Below are positions 7,471 through 14,074 of a stretch of DNA of 28,516 bases, piece by piece. Under the pieces are notes generated by a model. It saw only the letters and a list, made by a program, of their open reading frames with translations. It was not told where the DNA came from and ran no database searches. This stretch comes from Gemmatimonadota bacterium (GTDB lineage: Bacteria > Gemmatimonadota > Gemmatimonadetes > Longimicrobiales > RSA9), in assembly GCA_016207445.1 (NCBI GenBank), contig JACQPS010000334.1:1-28516 (forward strand). The letters run 5' to 3'. Numbering within the stretch: the first letter of the stretch is position 1; each line of letters opens with the position of its first letter. Both the position numbers and the translations under genes were made by a program.

Positions 7471-8772
7471 TCAGAGCTCCTGCGCCAGGAGCTGGACGAA
7501 GCGGTCGAGCTCCTCGGGCGAGTTGTAGATATGCGGCGAGAGACGCATCCAGCCGTAGTCGTATTCCCCAATGACACGGGTGCGCACGTTGCCTTTCTCC
7601 GCCAGCCGGCGCTGCAGCTCCAGTGCGTCGCGGCCGGCGACCTCGAAGCTCACCATGCCGGCCACCAGAGGCCCGGAAGGGGAAACGACGCGGACGCCCG
7701 GCAGCGCGGCCACTCGCTCCGCCAGTCGCTGCCGCAGCGCGCGGATGCGTGCCTCCACCCGATCCATGCCGATGGTCTCCAGGAATCCGATCGCGGCCGC
7801 GAGGCCCGTGAGGCGCGACTCGTCGAACGTTCCCAGGTGATTGAAGCGGTGCGCGCCCAGCGATCGATCATCCCAGCCACCGGAGGCGAGCGTGGGCCAG
7901 AGCCGCTCGCGCCAGTCCGCCCGCATGTAGAGGAAGCCCGTGCCCTGTGGTGCGAGCAGCCATTTGTGGGGCGAGGACGCGTAGAAGTCCGGGTCGAGCT
8001 CGCCCAGATTCAGCCGCAGCAGCCCGGGAGGGTGCGCGCCATCGATCACCGAAACCAGACCGTGTTCGCGACAGAGCGCGACGATGTCACGCGCGGGCAT
8101 CACCAGGCCGGTGGTGAAGTTGACGTGCGAGATGGAGATGACGCGGGTGCGCCGTGTGAGCGCGCCCCGGAACCGCGCCACGATCTCCGCGGGATCGTCC
8201 GCCGGCGTCGGCAGCGGAAGCTGGCGCAAGCGCACGCCGCGGCGCGCCGCGAGCAGCTGCCAGCACGAGATCCCGCCCACGTGCTCGTGGTCCGTGCTGA
8301 GCACCTCGTCCCCGGGCTTCAGCTCGAGCCCGTGCGCCACGAAGCTCATGCCTTCGGTCGTGTTGCGTGGGAAAACCAGACCTTCCGGATCACACCCCAC
8401 GAAGAGACCCACCCGCCGCTTGAGCTCCGGCCAATCGACGCCCGGCGGCAGGGTCATGGCGACCCGGCGCATGGTTTCGATGGCGGCGTCGAGCACCACC
8501 CGGGGCTGCGGCCCGAGCGTGCCGACATTCAGGTAGATGCGGTCTCCCGGGATGAGAAACTCGCCGCGCACGATGCGCCAGAACACTTCGTCGTCATCGG
8601 CGCCACGCGGCGGAAGACGCCGCTCCAGCGCGGCGAGCGCTCGCGGCCAGGCGGTGACGAGGCCGGCGCCGGCGGCGAGGTGCTGGAGGAAACGGCGTCG
8701 ACTTCCGGAAGTGCGGTGGACCGGATCGATCCGGATGGGTGTACCCACGAACGATAGATGCGCCGGGGACAT
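7471..8772 (-). CDS. Tat-exported class V aminotransferase (isopenicillin-N-epimerase-like)
   Basis: This is 433 aa from ATG at 8770-8772; an upstream in-frame ATG at 8827-8829 would overlap the divergent hydrolase start. Residues 24-29 are SRRRFL, followed by a hydrophobic, glycine-containing stretch: a twin-arginine signal, so the folded PLP enzyme is probably exported. The fold-type I core shows RNTTEGMSFVAHGL (PLP phosphate side), DHEHVGG, SHVNFTTGLVMP, VIDGAHPPG (PLP-pyridine Asp, about residue 244) and SPHKWLLAPQGTGFLY with the Schiff-base lysine near residue 270. This arrangement is that of the isopenicillin N epimerase/cysteine desulfurase-like class V group. The substrate is unknown; no beta-lactam genes are nearby. 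Its stop is three bases from the barrel protein start, so the two are co-transcribed. Confidence 0.88.
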   Translation of the reverse strand: MSPAHLSFVGTPIRIDPVHRTSGSRRRFLQHLAAGAGLVTAWPRALAALERRLPPRGADDDEVFWRIVRGEFLIPGDRIYLNVGTLGPQPRVVLDAAIETMRRVAMTLPPGVDWPELKRRVGLFVGCDPEGLVFPRNTTEGMSFVAHGLELKPGDEVLSTDHEHVGGISCWQLLAARRGVRLRQLPLPTPADDPAEIVARFRGALTRRTRVISISHVNFTTGLVMPARDIVALCREHGLVSVIDGAHPPGLLRLNLGELDPDFYASSPHKWLLAPQGTGFLYMRADWRERLWPTLASGGWDDRSLGAHRFNHLGTFDESRLTGLAAAIGFLETIGMDRVEARIRALRQRLAERVAALPGVRVVSPSGPLVAGMVSFEVAGRDALELQRRLAEKGNVRTRVIGEYDYGWMRLSPHIYNSPEELDRFVQLLAQEL

Positions 8773-8827
8773 GCCCTCGCGCAAGGCTACCCGGCGGGCG
8801 CGCGTCCTGCATACGTTCCCCGGCGAC

Positions 8828-9922
8828 ATGGAAGCAACGCTTCGATTCCTGCGCCAGTATCTCCGGCCTCGCGCCAGCGCCGTGCACGTGCTGGAGACCC
8901 GTTACCGACGCGACGGTGAAGAGCTCGCCGCCAGCCTGTATCGGCCAGCCGGCCGTGCCGATGCGCTCCCGGGCTGGGTGGTCTTGCACGGCTTGACCTA
9001 CCACGGGCGCCGTCACCATGCGCTCGACCGCTTCGCACGGGCGCTGGCCGCCAGCGGCTGTGCGGTGCTGGTTCCGGATATGCCCGAGTGGCAGCGACTC
9101 GACGTCTCACCGGCCATTACGGTGCCCACGATCGAGGCGGCGGTGCTCGCGCTGAACGAGCGGCGCGAGGTGCTGCCGGGGCGCACCGGCTTGTTCGGCT
9201 TCTCGTTCGGCGCGACCCAGGCCCTGATGGCGGCGGCAAACCCGCGGCTCGTGGGACAGCTACGGGCCATTGCTGCGTGGGGTGGATACAGCGACCTGCA
9301 CCACCTCTTCCATTTCGGCGTTACCGGCGAGCACGAACTGGACGGCGTACGCTACCGCACCGATCCCGACCCGTACGGCCGCTGGATCATGGGCGCCAAT
9401 TACCTGACCGGCATTCCCGGCTACGAGGGGGCGCGCGCCGCCGCGGCCGCGCTCCGCCGCCTCGCCACCGAGGCAGGGTGCCAGGGGATCTATGCCGGGA
9501 GTGCGCAGCTGGATCCGCTCAAGGCGGATCTGCGGGCGTCGCTCAGAGGCGAGCAACGCGAAGTGTTCGATCTTTTCGCTCCGCCGAGTGGCACGCCGCC
9601 CGACGTGGGGCGTGGGGCTCCTCTCGCCCGATTGCTCGCCGACGCCGCGTTGCGAGTCGATCCGCTGCTCGACCCGCGGCCGTCCCTCTCCGAGGTGTAC
9701 GTGCGCACGCTCGTCACCCACGGCCGCGATGATCGGCTCGTTCCGTTCACGGAATCGATCCGTCTCAGCCGGGCCCTTCCACCCCAGGCCTGCGACGGGT
9801 GTCGGGTCACGGCGCTGTTCGCACACTCCGGCGGCACGGACCGGCAGCTGGGGCCGCTCGGTTTGACACGCGAGTCCGCACGTTTCGTGGGCGTGCTCAA
9901 CCGGGTTCTGGACCTGGTTTGA
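8828..9922 (+). CDS. Alpha/beta hydrolase (dienelactone-hydrolase-like)
   Basis: This is 364 aa from ATG at 8828-8830; the open frame extends upstream over the aminotransferase but that part has no protein-like character. The fold is clear: VVLHGLTYHGRRHHALDRF forms the oxyanion-hole strand-loop, GFSFGATQAL carries the nucleophile Ser126, THGRDDRLVPF the acid Asp near 301, and FAHSGGTD the likely catalytic His333. A 100-residue cap-like insertion (about 155-275) contains helices with LFHFGVTGEHELDG. There is no signal peptide, so it is cytoplasmic. The substrate is unknown; the family includes ester, lactone and peptide hydrolases. It diverges from the aminotransferase gene, with 55 nt between their starts, so a shared regulatory region is likely. 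Confidence 0.85.
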   Translation: MEATLRFLRQYLRPRASAVHVLETRYRRDGEELAASLYRPAGRADALPGWVVLHGLTYHGRRHHALDRFARALAASGCAVLVPDMPEWQRLDVSPAITVPTIEAAVLALNERREVLPGRTGLFGFSFGATQALMAAANPRLVGQLRAIAAWGGYSDLHHLFHFGVTGEHELDGVRYRTDPDPYGRWIMGANYLTGIPGYEGARAAAAALRRLATEAGCQGIYAGSAQLDPLKADLRASLRGEQREVFDLFAPPSGTPPDVGRGAPLARLLADAALRVDPLLDPRPSLSEVYVRTLVTHGRDDRLVPFTESIRLSRALPPQACDGCRVTALFAHSGGTDRQLGPLGLTRESARFVGVLNRVLDLV

Positions 9923-10022
9923 CAGTCCGGCCGGATTGCATGGCGGCGGGAAACCTGCGCGCGACCCCCGGGTATTGAATCCTCGCGGCCCGTGCGCCGT
10001 GAAAACGATCTCTGGACGATTC

Positions 10023-10457
10023 ATGGACTCTCCGGCGATTCCGGTTTTCCTGGCCGGGCCCTTCCCGGTCGTGCACACGGCCAAGATCCACGACCCCGAT
10101 GAGGAAGTGGAGCTGGACGTGGCGCTGATCATCGGAGGCCTACCCACCATTCTGGCGGCCACGCGCTTCCCCCTCGACGACACCTGGGAGCGGATCGAGG
10201 CCGCGCTCACCAGCGGCGATGCCCGACTGGGCGTGGCCGGCGTGCCGCACGAGTCCGAGTCGTCGGTGGGCTCGCGCCAGGTGTTCCCCTCCGCCTACAT
10301 CGGGCTGGAGTGCGCGAACGGCGAGCGGCTCGTGCTCGCCCACATTCGCGCCCCCAATACGCGCCAGGACGCCGAGCGCTACGCACGCGAGGTGATGGGT
10401 GCGATCCTGCAAGGACAGACGCCGGCGGAGCTGGGCGAGATCATCGACGACGACTAA
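10023..10457 (+). CDS. Conserved-looking small protein, unknown function
   Basis: This is 144 aa from ATG at 10023-10025; upstream in-frame codons include another ATG at 9936 but read as low-quality sequence. The protein is acidic and soluble. It opens with IPVFLAGPFPVVHTAKIHDPDEEVELDVALIIGG, has a short helix around DTWERIEAALTSGD and a middle SSVGSRQVFPSAYIGLECANGERLVLAHIRAP, and ends in acidic residues (GEIIDDD). Strand-rich spacing with a final helix suggests a compact alpha/beta domain. I do not recognise the family. It lies 100 nt after the hydrolase on the same strand and may be co-transcribed, and it is convergent with the HD-GYP gene. Confidence 0.65.
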   Translation: MDSPAIPVFLAGPFPVVHTAKIHDPDEEVELDVALIIGGLPTILAATRFPLDDTWERIEAALTSGDARLGVAGVPHESESSVGSRQVFPSAYIGLECANGERLVLAHIRAPNTRQDAERYAREVMGAILQGQTPAELGEIIDDD

Positions 10458-10476
10458 GGCGAGGGCCCGGCCAACC

Positions 10477-10503
10477 GCGGCCTCTGCGGTGAATTCCGTT
10501 TCT
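10477..10503. repeat. Half-palindrome remnant resembling family A
   Basis: The stretch reads cggcctctgcggtgaattcc and then gtttctc. It matches one arm of the element at 1551-1643 (ccctctgcggtgaaact as read in reverse). No opposing arm is present. It lies in the 54-nt convergent spacer, 19 nt after the plus-strand stop and 8 nt after the minus-strand stop. Confidence 0.45.
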
Positions 10504-10511
10504 CGCCCGGG

Positions 10512-11987
10512 TTACGTGCCGGAGATAGGTGCGGCCAGGCTGCGCGGCCGTGCATCGCCCGAAGCCCGCTCGGTGAGCAGCTGCCGGAAAACCCGGAAGA
10601 GCTCCGGATCCAGAATGCGGCCGGCGTCACGCTCCATGATGCGCAGCGCCTCCGATTGTGGCAGCGCGGGCCGGTAGCTGCGCGTACTGGTCAAGGCGTC
10701 GTACACGTCAGCCACGCACAGGATGCGGGCGGTGAGCGGGATCGCCTCCCCGGCCAGGCCGTCGGGATAGCCCGTACCGTCCCAGCGCTCATGGTGGTTG
10801 CGCACGACGGGCCTGATGTCCCAGGGGAAGTTGAGCTCGGCCACGATCTGGTCGCCCACCACCGTATGGCTCTTCATGATCGCCCATTCCTCGGCCGTCA
10901 GCGCGCCCGGCTTGTTCAGGACTTCCTCCGGCACCGCGGTCTTGCCGACGTCGTGCAGGAAGCCGCCCATGCGCAGCCAGTTCAGATCGCGGCCCTCGAA
11001 CCCTGCGGCCTCGGCCAGCATGCAGGCGAAGTCCGCGACGCGCTGGCAGTGGCCGGCCGTATAGCGGTCCTTCGACTCGATCGATTCACCCCACGCCCGC
11101 GTGACCCGCAGGTAGGTCTCTTCCAGCCGGTCGAGGCGCGAATCCAGGTCCAGGATCTCGCGCCGTGCCTGCAGCTCGGTGAACAAGCGCTGCGCGCGGT
11201 TCAGGCACTCGAGCGCATCCCGGTTCCGCTGCTCGCCCAGGTGCACCAGCGCCCACTCGCTGTACGACTCCGCTTCCAGCAACCGGTCCTCGCACTGGGC
11301 CGCGAGCTTCGCCGCCAGTGCGAAATGCGACTGCGCCAGGTGTGGCTTCCCCGTCTCGCGGAAGAGGATGCCGTAAAACTTGTAGGTCTCCGCCAGGCCG
11401 TAGTCCGAGCCGAGCCGGCCCCAGATCTCGAAGGCGCGGTCGCACGACTCGCGCGCCCACTCGTGGTCGCCTCGCTGGAGCTGCAGCTCGGCACGGTTCA
11501 GCTCCACGCTCCCGAGCGTGCCCGTATCGCGCAGGCGGTCCGCCAGCTCGAACGCTTCATCGAAGCAGATCTCGGCCGGCCCCCACGCCTTCAGGTCGAC
11601 GTACGCCATGCCCATGTTGTTCAGCACCCAGGCCGCGGCCAGATCGTCCCCCAGGCGGCGCAGCCGCTCGAGCGCCGAGCGGTAGCGCGCGAGCGCCGCC
11701 TCCAGGTCGCCGCGGATGTTCGCCAGCATTCCCAGGTTCTGGTCGATCATCGCGGCGAGGCGCTCGTCGTGCGCCTCTTCCGCCATGGCGCGGGCGCGCG
11801 TGTACAGCGTCTCGGACGTCTCGAGGTGGCCGCGGAACTGCTCGACCACGGCGAGGCAGTTCAGCGCCGACGCCGTATGTTCGGCGAGCCCATTTGTCTC
11901 CGCGACCGCCAGGCTGGTCTCGTAGAGGTCCGCCGCCAGGTCGCGATCGCCGCGTTCCCGGTGCACGGTGCCGATCCAGCGCAGCAC
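10512..11987 (-). CDS. TPR-repeat protein with C-terminal HD-GYP phosphodiesterase domain
   Basis: From GTG at 11985-11987 the protein is 491 aa. Residues 1-285 are tandem TPR units (for example LAADLYETSLAVAETNGL, DLEAALARYRSALERLRRLGDD). Residues 305-470 are an HD-GYP domain: HCQRVADFACMLAEAAG, FLHDVGK (HD at 345-346), HTVVGDQIV, NHHERWDGTGYPDGL (HHE at 398-400, GYP at 406-408) and DVYDALTSTRSYRPA. All metal ligands and the GYP triplet are present, so it should hydrolyse cyclic di-GMP. No receiver domain is present; the TPR part probably binds a partner. Protein-like TPR sequence continues in frame upstream to about 12143 (AERAGAWDEALARYEAAFSRLG), but that stretch has no ATG, GTG or TTG. 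The true start may be a rare codon, or a base may have been lost. Confidence 0.88.
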   Translation of the reverse strand: MLRWIGTVHRERGDRDLAADLYETSLAVAETNGLAEHTASALNCLAVVEQFRGHLETSETLYTRARAMAEEAHDERLAAMIDQNLGMLANIRGDLEAALARYRSALERLRRLGDDLAAAWVLNNMGMAYVDLKAWGPAEICFDEAFELADRLRDTGTLGSVELNRAELQLQRGDHEWARESCDRAFEIWGRLGSDYGLAETYKFYGILFRETGKPHLAQSHFALAAKLAAQCEDRLLEAESYSEWALVHLGEQRNRDALECLNRAQRLFTELQARREILDLDSRLDRLEETYLRVTRAWGESIESKDRYTAGHCQRVADFACMLAEAAGFEGRDLNWLRMGGFLHDVGKTAVPEEVLNKPGALTAEEWAIMKSHTVVGDQIVAELNFPWDIRPVVRNHHERWDGTGYPDGLAGEAIPLTARILCVADVYDALTSTRSYRPALPQSEALRIMERDAGRILDPELFRVFRQLLTERASGDARPRSLAAPISGT

Positions 11988-12165
11988 CTCGGCGGCCGTG
12001 CTGGCCGTCCCGTCGCGCCCCAGACGCGAAAACGCGGCCTCATAGCGCGCGAGCGCCTCGTCCCAGGCACCCGCGCGCTCGGCCGCGCGCCCCGCCTCGA
12101 TGAGCGATTTCAGATTCTGCGGCTCGATAGCGCCGATCTCCCGTCAGAGGTGCGGTCGCACCGCA

Positions 12166-12750
12166 TCAGTTCGTGGCCGCGCAATACTTCGAGAAGTGGT
12201 CGAGCTCGGCGACGATGACCTGCTGGTCCTCGTCGACTTTGGTGTCCAGGACCACGTGGAGCGAGTGATCACCGTTCGGCATGTAGGCGATCACCAGGTC
12301 AGCGGGATCCTCCACGTTCGTCGCCCACGCGTACGACAGGTACAGCTTCACGGGCTTCTTGAAGCCGAGGGCGCCGATGTCAAACACGCCCGCCGCCGCC
12401 GTCAGATCCACCTCGACCGGCGCCACCCGATCCGCACTCAGCGGCAGCGTGATCGTGATCGTGAAGAGCGTGGGGACTTCCACTGCGCCCTTGGGAATGT
12501 CCAGCCAGTGGCCGGCGCCGGGCACGAAGATGGTGCCGCCCTCCGGGCCGATCAGCTGCGTCGCTCGTTGCGGCACTCCCAGAGGCAGCGGGCCCTCGAG
12601 CACGGTGAGCCCGTCGTCGCTCCCCGAATGGAATTGCGGAGCGATCAGCCGGTCCGGTGGCGAACCGTCCTGGCACCCTGGAATGAACAGCGCGAGCAGC
12701 GCGGCGAACAGCGCGGAGAGGAAGGAGCGTCGCGGCCACCACAGACTCAT
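12166..12750 (-). CDS. Lipoprotein with ZU5-like domain
   Basis: This is 194 aa with a strong AGGAGGT ribosome binding site close to the ATG at 12748-12750. The N-terminus is a lipoprotein signal (ALLALFIPGC, lipidated Cys26). The mature domain begins IGPEGGTIFVPGAGHWLDIPKGAV followed by FTITITLPL, matching the ZU5 pattern of a G-G-x-hydrophobic strand, a 'gh-x-l-x-i-P-x-G-A' turn and an alternating strand. The C-terminal half (LYLSYAWATNVEDPADLVIAYM, DHFSKYCAATN) continues as beta strands. ZU5 domains mediate protein-protein contacts in ankyrins and netrin receptors; bacterial secreted versions are common but poorly characterised. It stands between the two HD-GYP genes in the same direction. 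Whether it senses an envelope signal for them is a guess. Confidence 0.78.
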   Translation of the reverse strand: MSLWWPRRSFLSALFAALLALFIPGCQDGSPPDRLIAPQFHSGSDDGLTVLEGPLPLGVPQRATQLIGPEGGTIFVPGAGHWLDIPKGAVEVPTLFTITITLPLSADRVAPVEVDLTAAAGVFDIGALGFKKPVKLYLSYAWATNVEDPADLVIAYMPNGDHSLHVVLDTKVDEDQQVIVAELDHFSKYCAATN

Positions 12751-12954
12751 ACGGACCTCCTGCCGACGAGCGGCACGCCGGTGCGGGTCTTTTTTCCCGA
12801 TTTTTCAACTGCGGGCGTCATGCAAGCCTCGCCCCACCTGCCGGCCGCATGCGGCCCCGAGAAGCCAGACGAGCTAAGGCGCTGTGCCGCAATAAAATAA
12901 CTCGCCCGCACCGGCGCACGCTCGCCGAGCGCCGCTGCGAACGAGTCTGGTACG

Positions 12955-12993
12955 AACTGTAACACAACGTTATGACAAAATATTACAAAAAAC
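12955..12993 (-). promoter_or_regulatory. AT-rich patch, possible promoter/operator upstream of the lipoprotein gene
   Basis: An unusually AT-rich island sits between the receiver/HD-GYP gene and the lipoprotein gene. It holds an inverted pair, TGTAA (12958-12962) and TTACA (12983-12987), around the small palindrome AACGTT. I could not fit a good -35/-10 pair at standard spacing, so only a regulatory role in general is suggested. The rest of the 12751-13004 spacer is GC-rich and shows nothing I can name. Confidence 0.25.
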
Positions 12994-13004
12994 GCGGCCC
13001 ACAC

Positions 13005-14042
13005 TCAGCCATCGGCGCCGGTCGCGCTGCCCGGCCGGCGGAGGACCAGGCTCCAGACCGCTTCGATGGCGGTGCGGGCCTCGCGCAATGCCCGGGTCAC
13101 GGCAGGGTGGAACGCCGTTCCCTCCAGAGCGAGCACGACATCGATGGCGGCGGCGGCAGCCTGGTCCGGCTCGCGGCCGACGCTGGCACGGGTGGCGGCT
13201 TGATGGTCGAGGGCGTCGGCGACGGCGAGCACGCAGGATCCGAGGGGAATGGCGTTGCCTGCCAGGCGATCGGGGCCGCCGGTTCCATCCCAGTGCTCGT
13301 GCAGGTGGCGTACGACGCGAACGACGTCGGCCGGTACGCCCAGATCGGCGAGGAACTGCGCGGAGCGACAGGCGAGCTCGACGGGTCCTGGCGGAGGCCC
13401 GAGGAGCCGGCCGAGCTCATGGGCGCGCGCCGCGAGGTCGAGGGCGTTGCGCTCGGCGTGCGACACGTCGGCCGGCAGGCCGCTGGCGAGTACGCCCAGG
13501 ACGCGCGCAACGCGATAGCCGTGGCCGAGACCGGCGCCGGAACGCTCGTCGGCCAGGCGCAACCACCCGGCCGGGATGACGCCGGCGGAGCGGGCCTGTG
13601 GGTGCCCGACCTCGGCGCGAGCGAGCGCCTGCGTCGCCTCCAGCAGATCGGTGCGGGACAGCGCCTGGCCGATCGCGGCGTCCAGCTCGAAGAGCTCGAA
13701 TGGCTTGACGAGATAGCCGACGGCGCCGTGGGAGAGCGCCTCGCGTGCGAGCCCTTCGTCCGTGTCGCCGGTAATGATGATGACGGGCTGCAGTGGAGAA
13801 CGCGCGAGCACCAGGCGCGCCAGCTCGATCCCGGTGAGGCCGGGCAAATGGATGTCCGTGAGGACGACGTCGAACGTCATCTGCCGGTGCAGCTCGAGCA
13901 AGACTTCCTCGGCCGAGAGCGCCTCGATGACCTCATAGCCGGCGCGCCGAAGGTGGCGTGCGACCATGCCTCGGACCCGCGCATCATCCTCGACCAGCAG
14001 GATCCGACGCGTGCGCTGCAGGGCGTTTGGGGGATGGGTCAT
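13005..14042 (-). CDS. Response regulator with degenerate HD-GYP output domain
   Basis: This is 345 aa from ATG (14040-14042) with GGAGA eight bases upstream. Residues 12-130 are a receiver domain: ILLVEDDAR acidic pair, phospho-acceptor Asp63 in VVLTDIHLPG, Thr91, and Lys113 in YLVKPF. Residues 165-320 align with HD-GYP by eye: GHGYRVARVLGVLA matches the first helix, AARAHELGR stands where an active domain has LHDVGK, and HLHEHWDGTGGPDRLAGNAIPLG matches the HHExxDGxGYP region, with GYP changed to GGP. The HD pair is therefore lost (His-Glu remains), and metal-dependent hydrolysis is unlikely. It may bind cyclic di-GMP, or sequester an HD-GYP or GGDEF partner. The gene ends 32 nt upstream-side of the hybrid kinase stop and so belongs to the same operon. 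Confidence 0.85.
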   Translation of the reverse strand: MTHPPNALQRTRRILLVEDDARVRGMVARHLRRAGYEVIEALSAEEVLLELHRQMTFDVVLTDIHLPGLTGIELARLVLARSPLQPVIIITGDTDEGLAREALSHGAVGYLVKPFELFELDAAIGQALSRTDLLEATQALARAEVGHPQARSAGVIPAGWLRLADERSGAGLGHGYRVARVLGVLASGLPADVSHAERNALDLAARAHELGRLLGPPPGPVELACRSAQFLADLGVPADVVRVVRHLHEHWDGTGGPDRLAGNAIPLGSCVLAVADALDHQAATRASVGREPDQAAAAAIDVVLALEGTAFHPAVTRALREARTAIEAVWSLVLRRPGSATGADG

Positions 14043-14074
14043 GCAGCGTCTCCGTCCAGCCGTGCGCGTCCCGA

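Noticed and set aside
8827..8830. Overlapping opposite-strand ATG codons sharing CATG at the aminotransferase/hydrolase boundary
   Set aside because: The aminotransferase more likely starts at 8772, so the overlap is coincidental.
12751..12900. A cyclic-di-GMP or cobalamin riboswitch upstream of the lipoprotein gene
   Set aside because: A read of the minus strand shows no GEMM or B12-box core. The region is GC-rich spacer with a good ribosome binding site.
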